Origin: Sphingosinicella sp041621755
GTDB lineage: Bacteria > Pseudomonadota > Alphaproteobacteria > Sphingomonadales > Sphingomonadaceae
Assembly: GCA_041621755.1 (NCBI GenBank)
Contig: JBFKAE010000008.1
Coordinates: 1 to 42,957, forward strand
Reading direction: 5' to 3'
DNA: 42,957 bases
Program-made: the position numbers and the translations under genes
Notes under the pieces: model-generated
Seen by the model: only the letters and a program-made list of their open reading frames with translations
Database searches by the model: none
Told to the model about the DNA's origin: nothing
Shown: piece by piece, positions 1 through 8,261 of the stretch
Position numbering within the stretch: position 1 is the first letter of the stretch
Layout: every line of letters starts with the position of its first letter

Positions 1-824
1 AGTGGCGCGTCCGCTTCTGTCGGGTCAACAAATGCCGAATGCATCGCCCATGACTGGTTATTATCGGCTTCAAAGCCTTTCCAGACCAGAAGTTCATCGC
101 TGCGAAGGCGCGGGAAATAGCACCATCGGTGTTTGTCATTCGGGCGGTAAAGACAAAATTCAAGCATCTCATCATCCCCCGCGTCCCGCTTGATTGCATC
201 GGGCGCGATCTTTGTCTGATATTCGACATAGAGCGCGTCCACTTTGTCTTCGGCAGATACTGAACGAAGGTCAGCTAATGCCAGCGGCATATCCTGCCCC
301 GGCCCCGACAGCGCTCGCCACGTCTGGTAGACGCAAAATCGCGAATATTGGGCGAATTCCGGGGCGGAGAGGTCAATGTCATGTTCCTTGAGCTGGATTT
401 TGAGCGTGTTCAGCGTAAAATCGCTATGCGCCAGTTGCGCTGGCATCAGCGCCTTGGGATCACCCTGCAAACGCATCACCGGCGTCTGCTTGGCGATAAC
501 ACGCCTGGCACCGGTCAATCTCTGAACAACCTGTTCCATCTCGCGTGGATAGACTGACCGGGTCTGTTCGGAATCGCGAAAGTTCGTCACGGCACTATTG
601 TGTTTTATTACTGTAAACCCTTCGCGGTCGAGTGACAGTTCGCCGATCCGGTCCCAGACATTCTCAATCTCGACCTGGCGCGGCTCGATAACGATATTGG
701 TTTTGGTCCGGTCGATAACATCCGACCAGGGGCGCTCATCCATTGCGCCCAGATAGTTGATCGTAGCAGACACGTTTTGAAGCGTGTCTCGCCCCTGGGC
801 CATGGTAATCATTTCGGATTTCAT
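1..824 (-). CDS. CmcJ/NvfI-family oxidoreductase-like protein (partial, C-terminus missing)
   Basis: The frame is open from ATG at 824 to the left edge, giving 274 residues; the family is usually 270-310 residues, so only the tail is missing. Signatures seen are HSDFT near residue 135, the W-R-x-L-S-G-P stretch with PLALADLRS near 170-187, HRWCYFPRL near 236 and a terminal AMHSAFVDP. These match the CmcJ/AsaB/NvfI family, which contains a cephamycin methoxylation partner and fungal iron-dependent oxygenases. A GGAGG at 835-839 lies 10 nt upstream and fixes the start; ATGs at codons 5 and 8 are less well placed. It lies 54 bp downstream of the SMP-30 gene, behind its own palindromic operator. 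Its substrate is unknown. Family assignment is fairly sure; the chemistry is not. Confidence 0.7.
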   Translation of the reverse strand, partial: MKSEMITMAQGRDTLQNVSATINYLGAMDERPWSDVIDRTKTNIVIEPRQVEIENVWDRIGELSLDREGFTVIKHNSAVTNFRDSEQTRSVYPREMEQVVQRLTGARRVIAKQTPVMRLQGDPKALMPAQLAHSDFTLNTLKIQLKEHDIDLSAPEFAQYSRFCVYQTWRALSGPGQDMPLALADLRSVSAEDKVDALYVEYQTKIAPDAIKRDAGDDEMLEFCLYRPNDKHRWCYFPRLRSDELLVWKGFEADNNQSWAMHSAFVDPTEADAP

Positions 825-871
825 TTTCTACACGCCTCCATGATGTAAGAATGAGAGCGATTAGCTATTTA

Positions 872-888
872 GTCAACACTATGTTGAC
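872..888. promoter_or_regulatory. Palindromic operator 1 (GTCAACA-CTA-TGTTGAC)
   Basis: This is a perfect 7-3-7 inverted repeat. It overlaps the stop codon of the SMP-30 gene and lies 48 bp upstream of the CmcJ-like start. On the minus strand it contains TTGACT (876-871), a possible -35 element, although no good -10 follows. The same palindrome recurs at 3016-3032 ahead of the CoA-transferase. The size and symmetry suit a dimeric repressor (GntR, TetR or MarR type). The regulator is not in the window. Confidence 0.6.
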
Positions 889-1745
889 AAATCTATGTCT
901 GGTGAAAGCGTTGGCAACGACAATCCCTGAGTATCAGACACCACTGAATAGATTGCACCGCCCTTGGCCACCGAAATAAAAATCCGGGACAACCCGTCTC
1001 CACCGAAACACAAATTGGTAACAACATGCCCATCGGGAACCGTCATTATGCCCGCAAGTTCACCATTAGAATCAAATCGATAGATTGCGTCCCCAAAGAC
1101 CGAAGCTGCGTACACTCGCCCTCTCGAGTCCAGCGCAATCCCATCGGGAACCCCCTTGGGCAACTTCGCAAACTTGCGCCCACAGATCGGCTCACCGCCC
1201 TGCATATCAAACACAAGGATATGGCCAGTAGAGGTCTCGGCAACATAGAGCTGCTTTTCATCTTCTGAAAACGCAAGTCCATTGGGATAGAAAACGCTAT
1301 CGATCTTGACTGCCAGCTCACCGGTAACCGGGTCAAAGCACCAGACACGTCCCGCCACGCTTTCATCTGAGATGGCTTCCCCTTTTGGGTCGGTGAACCA
1401 CAAACGTCCTGAACTGTCGAACACCAGATCATTGGGCGCGTCGAATGGACCAGTCACACCTGTCTGGATAGTTCCTTCATAAAGCCTTTGCACAGAGGGT
1501 TTTGTTTCAGCACCGCCAGCCTGCGCAATCCAGATCGATCCGTCTGCTGCCTGCGCTAGGCCGTTCGGTCGACCACCAGCGTTATAGCTCTCAAGTATCT
1601 GACCATTATCCGGATCAAGTTCATAGACGAGGCCACGCGAAAGCCCGACGGCCATCAGCGTAGCTTGCTGCGTCCATAGCGGCCCTTCCGTAAAGCCAAG
1701 CCCCTTGATCAGACAAGCGTCTTCCCCGATTTTCTCATTTATCAT
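879..1745 (-). CDS. SMP-30/gluconolactonase/LRE-family protein
   Basis: A 288-residue six-bladed propeller of the SMP-30/gluconolactonase family, which hydrolyses sugar or other lactones with a divalent metal. The expected metal ligands are visible: Glu20 in FTEGPLW, Asn155 in YPNGLAFS and Asp201 in VPDGIALD. APNDLVFD around 103-110 supplies the usual substrate-pocket Asn. The ATG overlaps the CoA-transferase stop by 4 bp (ATGA), so the two are translationally coupled. No signal peptide is visible, so it is probably cytoplasmic. Together with the CoA-transferase and CmcJ-like gene it suggests catabolism of a lactone- or enol-ester-bearing acid. The substrate cannot be read from the sequence. 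Confidence 0.85.
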   Translation of the reverse strand: MINEKIGEDACLIKGLGFTEGPLWTQQATLMAVGLSRGLVYELDPDNGQILESYNAGGRPNGLAQAADGSIWIAQAGGAETKPSVQRLYEGTIQTGVTGPFDAPNDLVFDSSGRLWFTDPKGEAISDESVAGRVWCFDPVTGELAVKIDSVFYPNGLAFSEDEKQLYVAETSTGHILVFDMQGGEPICGRKFAKLPKGVPDGIALDSRGRVYAASVFGDAIYRFDSNGELAGIMTVPDGHVVTNLCFGGDGLSRIFISVAKGGAIYSVVSDTQGLSLPTLSPDIDLST

Positions 1746-2971
1746 TTGCAGGCCTGCCGCAGTGTTTGCCGATGCTGCGGATCCGCAACGCAGATGATCG
1801 CCTCGGCAAGATCCGTGGGTGCAAGACCGCGTAGATCCACCGAGCCGTGCTCTGTTACGAGAATGTCAATCTCTCCACTGGCCAGCGATGGCGGCGACAC
1901 AGATATCTCCGGCACAATCCGTGACCTGCCCTTGGCAGTCGACGAAAGCACAACAATCGACAGCCCATCCGGGCTATTTACAGCTCCACGGGCAAAATCT
2001 GGAAGGCCTGCAATGCCGCTCATCCGTGTTCCAACCAGTTCAGAATTGGCTTGACCGAGCAAGTCCACTTCAAAGACCGAATTTACGGCCCGAAACGATT
2101 CAAGATTATTCAGAACCTCCGGCGCATGCGTGTACGTTGCCGGAAAAAGCTCAATCTCGACATGATCGTCCAGAAACTCATAAAACCGGGATGACCCAGC
2201 AGCCCCCGTGCCGACAATTTTACATGTCCTGTCAAGAGCGCCTGATAGCATCAGCCTTTCTACCCACTCCCCAACCTGACCGGTATGAATTTTCATTCCA
2301 CGCCTGGTTTCGGCAATGCGCGCAAGCAAAGGTGGAAACCAGCGACCAATCCCGAACTCAAGTGTGGATCCATCAGGCAGCCACGGCAAAAGAGCATTTG
2401 CAATAGCAAGGTCTTCAGGAGTGGATGAATCTGTAATTGCAGTGGAATATGCGATTGGCCCATCACCAAGGATAAAGGCGGTTACGTTGGAAGCTGAAGG
2501 TATCAAGGACGCGGCCCCGGTGCGGGGCATATTCGAACTACATTCAAGCAGCACCCGATCTGCCTTCGAAACTGCGGGCATTATAAAATCAAGCGAGGTG
2601 CCCAGCGAATAGGCGCCACCTGCTTCGGGCGCAGCCTTTGCAAACGCAAGGTCGATCGTACTTTCACTGGATGCAAATCGTGTGGCCGCCGCATATAGCG
2701 TCTGCCGCATGTATTTCGCATTATGCTTCTCCAGTCCCTCAACCGTACCCAGTGGCCCCGAAGGATAGAACGCTTCAATATTGACACCCGGCAATTCAGG
2801 AATCTCGCGCAGCAGTAATCCAAGAAACAAGGTGCTGCCCTGCAAGCGGTCGAGATGTTCGGGCAACGCCGACAGCAAGGCATGTGGCGTTGCCGCCCCT
2901 TGGCCAAGAACGATTTTCTGACCGGGCCATAGTACGCTTGTGAGCGCATCATGAAGCTGATCGAGGCTCAC
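1742..2971 (-). CDS. Acetyl-CoA hydrolase/transferase family protein (class I CoA-transferase)
   Basis: About 409 residues, matching the 4-hydroxybutyrate/acetate CoA-transferase family that moves CoA between acyl groups through a glutamyl-CoA thioester. The conserved NSVFEVDLLGQ segment holds the likely catalytic Glu (about residue 301 from the start chosen here). It is followed by GLPDFARGA and a C-terminal EHGSVDLRGLAP motif. The frame is open upstream to a TTG at 3007, but GTG at 2971 has AGGAG at 2979-2983 with 7 nt spacing and is preferred. It is the first gene of the operon with the SMP-30 and CmcJ-like genes. The G+C is visibly lower (around 50%) than in the rest of the window, which suggests acquisition. 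Confidence 0.85.
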   Translation of the reverse strand: MSLDQLHDALTSVLWPGQKIVLGQGAATPHALLSALPEHLDRLQGSTLFLGLLLREIPELPGVNIEAFYPSGPLGTVEGLEKHNAKYMRQTLYAAATRFASSESTIDLAFAKAAPEAGGAYSLGTSLDFIMPAVSKADRVLLECSSNMPRTGAASLIPSASNVTAFILGDGPIAYSTAITDSSTPEDLAIANALLPWLPDGSTLEFGIGRWFPPLLARIAETRRGMKIHTGQVGEWVERLMLSGALDRTCKIVGTGAAGSSRFYEFLDDHVEIELFPATYTHAPEVLNNLESFRAVNSVFEVDLLGQANSELVGTRMSGIAGLPDFARGAVNSPDGLSIVVLSSTAKGRSRIVPEISVSPPSLASGEIDILVTEHGSVDLRGLAPTDLAEAIICVADPQHRQTLRQACK

Positions 2972-2990
2972 GCGCTCTCTCCTTTCGCCC

Positions 2991-3032
2991 AGTAAAGAGC
3001 GAGCCAACGATAGTTGTCAACACATTGTTGAA
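2991..3032 (-). promoter_or_regulatory. Promoter with palindromic operator 2 for the CoA-transferase operon
   Basis: The palindrome at 3016-3032 is GTCAACA-CAT-TGTTGAA, the operator-1 sequence with a single arm mismatch. On the minus strand it contains a consensus TTGACA (3020-3015). A TTTACT follows 18 bp later (2996-2991) as a fair -10. Transcription would start near 2984, a few bases ahead of the ribosome site for GTG 2971. An operator over the -35 box fits repression. Confidence 0.5.
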
Positions 3033-3085
3033 TTAATGACAAGATTGCCCTATCACATCCGGGCTCCCCCTGAGGGAACAGGGCA

Positions 3086-3480
3086 GTAAGCGTACGCGCG
3101 TTAAACGTCATAAACTGTTGACCGTATTCGCGGTTTTCCAGTTCCATGGCCGCATCTCGTCAAAGCGGTAGGCGGAGTATCCGTCGGCCATGCGCTGCAG
3201 CAGATCAGCGATGTAGGCTTAGGGCACGACCCCAATGAGCTTGGCCGTTACAACCAGCGAGGCGACCGTAGCCGAGCGTTCGTCACCGCTATCACTACCG
3301 GCGAACAGGTGACTATTGTCGTCAAGCGGTGTCGCAGATCCGTCGCCTTGCCCCTCCTCACAAAACTTGCGCCGCGTGTACGCCTAGCAGGCCGCGAGCA
3401 CGATATCGCCATCACCGGTCAACTATCGATCCCATTACGCCGCGCCACGCTCGCAACGAATGCGCCTGGCACCACGCAGT
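3086..3480 (-). mobile_element. Decayed IS66-family insertion sequence remnant
   Basis: The left boundary is GTAAGCGTACGCG at 3086-3098, which resembles the GTAAGCG-type terminal inverted repeat of IS66 elements. Inside it, on the minus strand, lies the C-terminal part of the transposase TnpC. Around 3420-3480 is a short stretch reading VVPGAFVASVARRNG, which resembles the N-terminal helix-turn-helix of IS66 TnpA. The order tnpA then tnpC is right for IS66, so the copy appears internally deleted. No opposite inverted repeat was found, so the right boundary is uncertain. Confidence 0.55.
3108..3308 (-). pseudogene. IS66 transposase (TnpC) C-terminal fragment with internal stop
   Basis: Read on the minus strand from 3308, the frame gives LFAGSDSGDERSATVASL, then an in-frame stop just after VVP, then AYIADLLQRMADGY and FDEMRPWNW. 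These are the conserved final blocks of IS66 TnpC. The internal stop, the missing N-terminus and the missing tnpB show that it is inactive. It lies between the low-G+C operon and the truncated NAD-binding gene and probably explains that truncation. Confidence 0.7.
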
Positions 3481-3683
3481 CGTCGAAGCTCACTGCATTT
3501 GCCAATGGCCTTACCCCGAGCAGCATTTCAAACCTGCTTTCGGTGCTGTTGCCTTGGCGCCCGAGACATGGGGGCCAAGTCGACCCCCACGCGCCGGTGC
3601 TGACTGAAATCCATCAATAGCCAACACCCCTCAGGCTGAGGCGGAATCATCCCCTAAACCAGAGATTCAAATCGCCCTTCCCG
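3481..3683. other. Non-coding or decayed stretch, no recognisable gene
   Basis: Short frames exist on both strands, but none has a start with a ribosome site or a recognisable motif. It is most likely debris from the IS66 insertion and the deletion of the neighbouring gene. Confidence 0.4.
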
Positions 3684-3896
3684 CTACCGCGCCTCGGCGA
3701 ACCGCGCTGCCGCCGTCGCCAGCGTGGCGCGCGTACACCTATAGCTCAATGCAACGTCGGCAAGCTCTGCGCGCGTGCCGTCGGTGCGGATGAAGCTGCC
3801 GGTGTTCAAGGCTTCATCGTGCCCCGTCTCTGTCAGTCGTCTAGCAATGCGCCCGCCAAACCCGCCATAGCCGCCCAGAACGAAGATCAGACTCAC
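3684..3896 (-). pseudogene. Truncated NAD(P)-binding (saccharopine dehydrogenase-like) gene
   Basis: A frame of about 70 residues starts at GTG 3896, 13 nt after the FAD monooxygenase stop. It opens with VLGGYGGFGGRIARRL, a clear Rossmann glycine-rich loop as in saccharopine dehydrogenase-like proteins. After about 25 residues the similarity is lost, and the frame ends at 3684, next to the IS66 debris. Full-length members are 350-400 residues, so this is a remnant, probably by deletion joined to unrelated sequence. It was once the second gene of an operon with the monooxygenase. Confidence 0.5.
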
Positions 3897-3909
3897 ATCT
3901 GCCAGCCCT

Positions 3910-5163
3910 TCACACCGCTTCGCGCTGCGCGGATGCACCCATCGCGCCGGGAATGGCCGAGGCAAGCCCAAGCGGTGTCAATGGATCGCCAATCAGACCA
4001 CTCACCATCGCAGCCTGAATCCATGTCGCCGGCCACAGCTTCGACAATGGCCCGACGATCCGGTCCCTGACGAACGGCAGGATATGGCTGTCCGATTGAT
4101 AGACGGGGGTGAACAGCGCAGTCAGCCACTGATAAAGGTGGACATGCCTGCGTCGCAAACGGACCGCCATGCGGAGCGCATCGCCAACCTCGTCATGCTC
4201 CCGCAGCGCAAGTGCAAGCGCATAGGCGTCGAGCAATGCCATGTTCGCGCCCTGACCAAGTTGCGGGCTCGCCGAATGCCATGAATCGCCGATGTGGATC
4301 ATCCCGGTATCCGCCGGTTTCTCAAGCGTGCGATGCGCGTAGCGGGCAAAGCTCAGCCGATCTGGCGTATCGATCTGATCGAGAAAGACGCGCGTTGCTG
4401 GCCAGAGACTTTCCACCTCGCGCTTCCACACGTCGAGCCCGGCCTCCCGCCAGGCATCCAGCCGGTCGGCACGCAGCGACCAGAAAAAAGCTGTTTGCGG
4501 TCGCGCCGCATCCGATGGGATGCCGATCGGCAGGACGCCGGCCATGACGCTCGCCGCGCGATAACGCTGCTCCAGCGCCGCCCCGTCGAAATGATGATCG
4601 CCGTCGGGCCAGTCGAGACTGGCCCATAACGCGCCATAAGCAAGTTCGCGTCCAGTCGGAGTGGCAAGCGCCGAACGTGTGCCGAGCGCATCGACGATCA
4701 GATCAAACGGGCCAGCCCGCTCGCCTCCTTCAAAAACCAGTTGCCGCCGGTTACCTGCCAGCGGTGCGCTGTCGATAATCGTCCGACCGGTCTCAATATC
4801 AATTCCTGCATGCCTGACCGCCGCGTGCAGACAGGTGAACAGGGCGGCACGGTGAATGCCGATCCCGCAGATATCCGCACGGCCAAGCGCATGATAATGC
4901 ACATCCAGCACTGTACGTCCGCTTACCCCGGCCTGTCCGAACAGACGGCTGATCCGCGCGCCATGGCGCGCAATCTCACCATCCAATCCCAAGGCTTTCA
5001 GCACCGCCATACCGGTCGGCTGGATCATCAGGCCCGAGCCGATAGGCCGCGGCGCTTCGAAGCGTTCGAACACCGTGACATTGTGGCCGTCGCGTTTCAG
5101 CATAAGCGCCGATGCCAGTCCGGCAGGTCCGCATCCCGCTACAGCAATATCCAGTGCCCGCAT
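3910..5163 (-). CDS. FAD-dependent monooxygenase/oxidoreductase
   Basis: A 417-residue group A flavoprotein of the PHBH/UbiH type. The N-terminal GCGPAGLASALMLKRDG loop with the following VFERF binds the ADP part of FAD. VDALGTRSAL near residues 158-167 is the DG motif. GDSWHSASPQLGQGANMALLDA near 294-315 is the GD motif that contacts FAD ribityl and phosphate. These enzymes use NAD(P)H to hydroxylate or epoxidise aromatic or unsaturated substrates in the cytoplasm. The GD motif carries Trp-His where Ala-Ala-His is more usual. The truncated NAD-binding gene follows closely, so the original operon is broken. The substrate is unknown. Confidence 0.8.
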   Translation of the reverse strand: MRALDIAVAGCGPAGLASALMLKRDGHNVTVFERFEAPRPIGSGLMIQPTGMAVLKALGLDGEIARHGARISRLFGQAGVSGRTVLDVHYHALGRADICGIGIHRAALFTCLHAAVRHAGIDIETGRTIIDSAPLAGNRRQLVFEGGERAGPFDLIVDALGTRSALATPTGRELAYGALWASLDWPDGDHHFDGAALEQRYRAASVMAGVLPIGIPSDAARPQTAFFWSLRADRLDAWREAGLDVWKREVESLWPATRVFLDQIDTPDRLSFARYAHRTLEKPADTGMIHIGDSWHSASPQLGQGANMALLDAYALALALREHDEVGDALRMAVRLRRRHVHLYQWLTALFTPVYQSDSHILPFVRDRIVGPLSKLWPATWIQAAMVSGLIGDPLTPLGLASAIPGAMGASAQREAV

Positions 5164-5846
5164 GTCCGCCCATTAGCCGATATGGAATGATTAGCCAACG
5201 CTCATCGCCCTGATCAAGGAACACATCTCGCTGATATCGCGTCAAAGTTTCTCTGTTCCGACTTTATGGATTCCACCCGCACATGCGTGGATTTGCGCCG
5301 CAAATGCAGAGTACTGACGTACTGATGACGCTTTTTAGTCTGGTTCGCCGCGCTATTTTTCCTGTTTAACAGGGAAGATCACACAGAGACCGGTTTGCTC
5401 GGGACTGCGTCCACCATGTCGGGGACGATGGTCATGATCGATTCTGCGGGCTGCACGCTGCGCCTGCCAGCGTCTCGCGCGTGGTCATGAAAATCAGCTC
5501 GGGATTGTCGCCCAGCGTTTCGGCAAGCGTCCGGTTCTCCAGCACTTCGGGCCGCTGGATCAGAACACGCAGGCCCCGTATCGATGACACTGCCGGGTGA
5601 GCATATGACAGCACCTGACGATAGTAGGAGAGGCAAGTCAATATATTGATTTATTTCAATTTTAATATTTAGCGCCGTGCATCCGAAACAATGTCGCATA
5701 TTACCTGAAGCGATTGATGTTGGTGGTCCAAGGAGCCCCCAAGAACGCGGTTGTGCGACAAAACACTTTCCAAAATGAAACTTAAAATACTTCTGGCGGG
5801 ACACGCCTGTCGTCACTGGACATTATCGTCGAATCTGCTTTTAATG
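5164..5846. other. Intergenic region with a frameshifted coding remnant
   Basis: No intact gene is seen in about 700 bp. On the minus strand, 5641-5432 reads as a plausible coding fragment: QRPEVLENRTLAETLGDNPE followed by LIFMTTRETLAG. In the next frame it continues as ESIMTIVPDMVDAVPSKPV to a stop near 5379. That pattern fits a C-terminal gene fragment broken by a frameshift. I do not recognise the family. A small palindrome, AGTAC-TGAC-GTACT, lies near 5310. The part from 5642 to 5846 is AT-richer and looks like upstream sequence of the PQQ dehydrogenase. Confidence 0.35.
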
Positions 5847-5850
5847 CTAT

Positions 5851-5856
5851 TATAAT
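5851..5856 (+). promoter_or_regulatory. Candidate -10 element of the PQQ dehydrogenase operon
   Basis: A perfect TATAAT lies 26 bp upstream of the GTG start at 5883. It would give a leader of about 20 nt that still contains the GGAG ribosome site at 5872-5875. The -35 region is weak, so an activator or a different sigma-70 subtype may be involved. Confidence 0.35.
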
Positions 5857-5882
5857 AAAGATGATAATAATGGAGCGGGTTC

Positions 5883-8261
5883 GTGGGGTGGATTATAACG
5901 GCGCTGCCGGCGCGCCTGGCGGGGCTTCTGCTTGTTGGACTTGGCGGGTCGCTCGGCTGGTGGGGCGGGACGCTCGTATTTCTGGGCGGTTCGCTCTATT
6001 ACATCTCAGCCGGGATCGCGCTCATCGTTGCTGGCGGACTGTTCTGGCTTCATCGCCGCGCAGGCTACTGGCTTTATCTCGTCACACTATGTCTGACCCT
6101 CGTCTGGGCGCTTTTTGAAACCGGGTTTGACCGCTGGGGCCTGATGGCGCGTTTGCTCGGACCGCTTCTGTTATTATTGGTGCTAAGCCCAATTGCCATC
6201 GCTCTAAAACCCATGCGCTGGGAAGGCGAGCGCTTTGGACCCCGTGTTTTTATCGGGTTTACCACTTTGCTGATCGCGCTGCTTGGCGCGGGATGGTTTG
6301 GAGTGCGCGATATCGCTCCTGACGCCAAGAGCAACACAAAGCAGGTTGCAGCGGTCAGGGACGGCGGCTGGCCCGGATATGGTGGCGACTGGCATGCCGA
6401 CCACTACAGCCCTCTTGACCAGATCACGCCCGCAAATGCGCCCGGCCTCGAACAGGCATGGACGCTCCGGCTCGGCGGGCTTGATGACCTTGGTCATAAT
6501 AGCCGCTTCACAGCCATGCCGCTTGCCGTCGACAACACGCTTTATCTTTGTGATCCGCGCAATGTCATTGTCGCAATCGATGCGACGACCGGTAAAGAAC
6601 GCTGGCGGCACGACCCGAAAAGCGCCGCTTCAAAAGTGCCTTCGATTGTCTGCCGCGGTGTATCCTATCATCGTTCAAAAGACACTGGCGTCTGCGCCGC
6701 GCGCATTCTTGAAGGCACGCTCGACGCGCGACTGATTGCCGTGGATGCAGAAACCGGTATGCCTTGCGCAAACTTTGGCGAGGCCGGAACGGTTGATCTG
6801 CTAAAAGGCGTCGCATCGCACTTCGACGGCTATTATTACGCGACCTCGCCGCCCACCATTATCGGCGACCTTGCGGTCATCGGCGGCTATGTCATCGACA
6901 ATCAACGGCTTGACCCGGCGCGCAGTGTGGTTCGCGCCTATGATGTGACCACTGGCGCGTTGCGCTGGGCATGGGATGCAGGCGCGCGGCCTGACGCGGT
7001 CGCAGAGGCCGCTGAACAGCTTTATTCGGCTGGCAATCCCAATGCCTGGGCGGTGTTCAGCGCCGACCCCGAACTTGGACTTGTCTTCATCCCGACCGGC
7101 AACAGTTCGCCCGACTTTTACGGTGGTCTGCGTACCCCTGCCGCGGAACGTTTCGGTACTTCAATCGTCGCGCTCGACGCAAAAACCGGCACGGTCCGCT
7201 GGTCGTTTCAGGCGGTTCACCATGACCTGTGGGACTATGACATGCCCGCACAGCCCGCATTGATCGATTTTCCGATAAATGATGGGACCGCGCCTGCACT
7301 CGCCGCGGCAACAAAAACCGGCCAGATTTTCATTCTCGACAGGCGTACCGGCAAACCGCTTGCGCCGGTCGAGGAGCGTCCCGTCCCGCCATCACCGCTT
7401 ACCGATGAAACCGCTGCGCCCACCCAACCTTTTTCGGTCGGACTGCCATCCTTCGCCGGAGCACCTGTTGAAGAGCACACATTGTGGGGCGCAACACCGA
7501 TCGACATGCTGCTCTGCCGTCTGCAATTCCGGAAATTGCGATATGAAGGCGATTATACAACCCCCTCGCTCAACCCCTGGCTGTTCTCGCCCGGCACATT
7601 CGGGGCGATCAACTGGGGCGGCATCGCTATCGACCGTGACAAAAAGCTGATGATCGTCAACAGCTCCCACATGCCCTTTGTCGGCCAGCTCGTCCCGCGC
7701 AGCGAAGCCGACGCCGCAGGCGCAAAGCCTTACGATCCAGACAAAGGACGTTCTGTTCGCCCCGCCGAGGGCGCGCCCATGCCTCCGATGGCGATGAAGG
7801 GGACACCCTATGCGCTGCATCTGCGGCCGTTCCTCTCTCCGATTGGCTTCCCCTGCACCGCGCCACCCTGGGGAGAGATCGCCGCTATCGACCTCAACAG
7901 CCGTGCGCTCGCATGGAAGCGCCCGTTCGGAACAACGCGCGGTTTGGCGCCCTTCAATCTCGCTTTGCCCGTGGGCATTTTCAATCTCGGCGGTGCCATG
8001 ACAACGGCGGGCGGGGTGACTTTTATCGGCGCAACGACAGACAGTTATTTCCGTGCCTTGGAGACAGCCACCGGCCGCGAATTGTGGCGCGCCGCGCTCC
8101 CTGCAGGCGGACAGGCGACCCCGATCAGCTATGCGGCCCGCGATGGTCGTCAAATGGTTGCCATTGTCGCCGGCGGTCATGGCTCGCTGCGTACACCGCG
8201 CGGTGACTATCTCGTCGCCTACGCACTTCCAAAAGATCAGATCAAGGACAATGGACGATGA
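5883..8261 (+). CDS. Membrane-bound PQQ-dependent dehydrogenase, glucose/quinate/shikimate family
   Basis: The 792 residues match the length of E. coli Gcd (796). About five hydrophobic segments fill residues 5-140 and anchor a periplasmic quinoprotein propeller. WPGYGGDWHADHYSPLDQI near 163-181 opens the PQQ domain. VHHDLWDYDMPAQP near 445-458 is the membrane glucose dehydrogenase signature that contains the proposed catalytic Asp. Such enzymes oxidise a sugar or cyclic polyol at the periplasmic face and pass electrons to ubiquinone. GTG 5883 follows GGAG with 7 nt spacing. The stop overlaps the aminotransferase ATG by 4 bp. No PQQ biosynthesis gene is in the window. Glucose versus quinate or another polyol cannot be decided. 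Confidence 0.88.
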   Translation: MGWIITALPARLAGLLLVGLGGSLGWWGGTLVFLGGSLYYISAGIALIVAGGLFWLHRRAGYWLYLVTLCLTLVWALFETGFDRWGLMARLLGPLLLLLVLSPIAIALKPMRWEGERFGPRVFIGFTTLLIALLGAGWFGVRDIAPDAKSNTKQVAAVRDGGWPGYGGDWHADHYSPLDQITPANAPGLEQAWTLRLGGLDDLGHNSRFTAMPLAVDNTLYLCDPRNVIVAIDATTGKERWRHDPKSAASKVPSIVCRGVSYHRSKDTGVCAARILEGTLDARLIAVDAETGMPCANFGEAGTVDLLKGVASHFDGYYYATSPPTIIGDLAVIGGYVIDNQRLDPARSVVRAYDVTTGALRWAWDAGARPDAVAEAAEQLYSAGNPNAWAVFSADPELGLVFIPTGNSSPDFYGGLRTPAAERFGTSIVALDAKTGTVRWSFQAVHHDLWDYDMPAQPALIDFPINDGTAPALAAATKTGQIFILDRRTGKPLAPVEERPVPPSPLTDETAAPTQPFSVGLPSFAGAPVEEHTLWGATPIDMLLCRLQFRKLRYEGDYTTPSLNPWLFSPGTFGAINWGGIAIDRDKKLMIVNSSHMPFVGQLVPRSEADAAGAKPYDPDKGRSVRPAEGAPMPPMAMKGTPYALHLRPFLSPIGFPCTAPPWGEIAAIDLNSRALAWKRPFGTTRGLAPFNLALPVGIFNLGGAMTTAGGVTFIGATTDSYFRALETATGRELWRAALPAGGQATPISYAARDGRQMVAIVAGGHGSLRTPRGDYLVAYALPKDQIKDNGR

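Noticed and set aside
5847..5860. CTATTATAATAAAG as a third copy of the 14229 palindrome
   Set aside because: The second half does not match and symmetry is lost. It is better explained as the -10 region of the PQQ dehydrogenase promoter.
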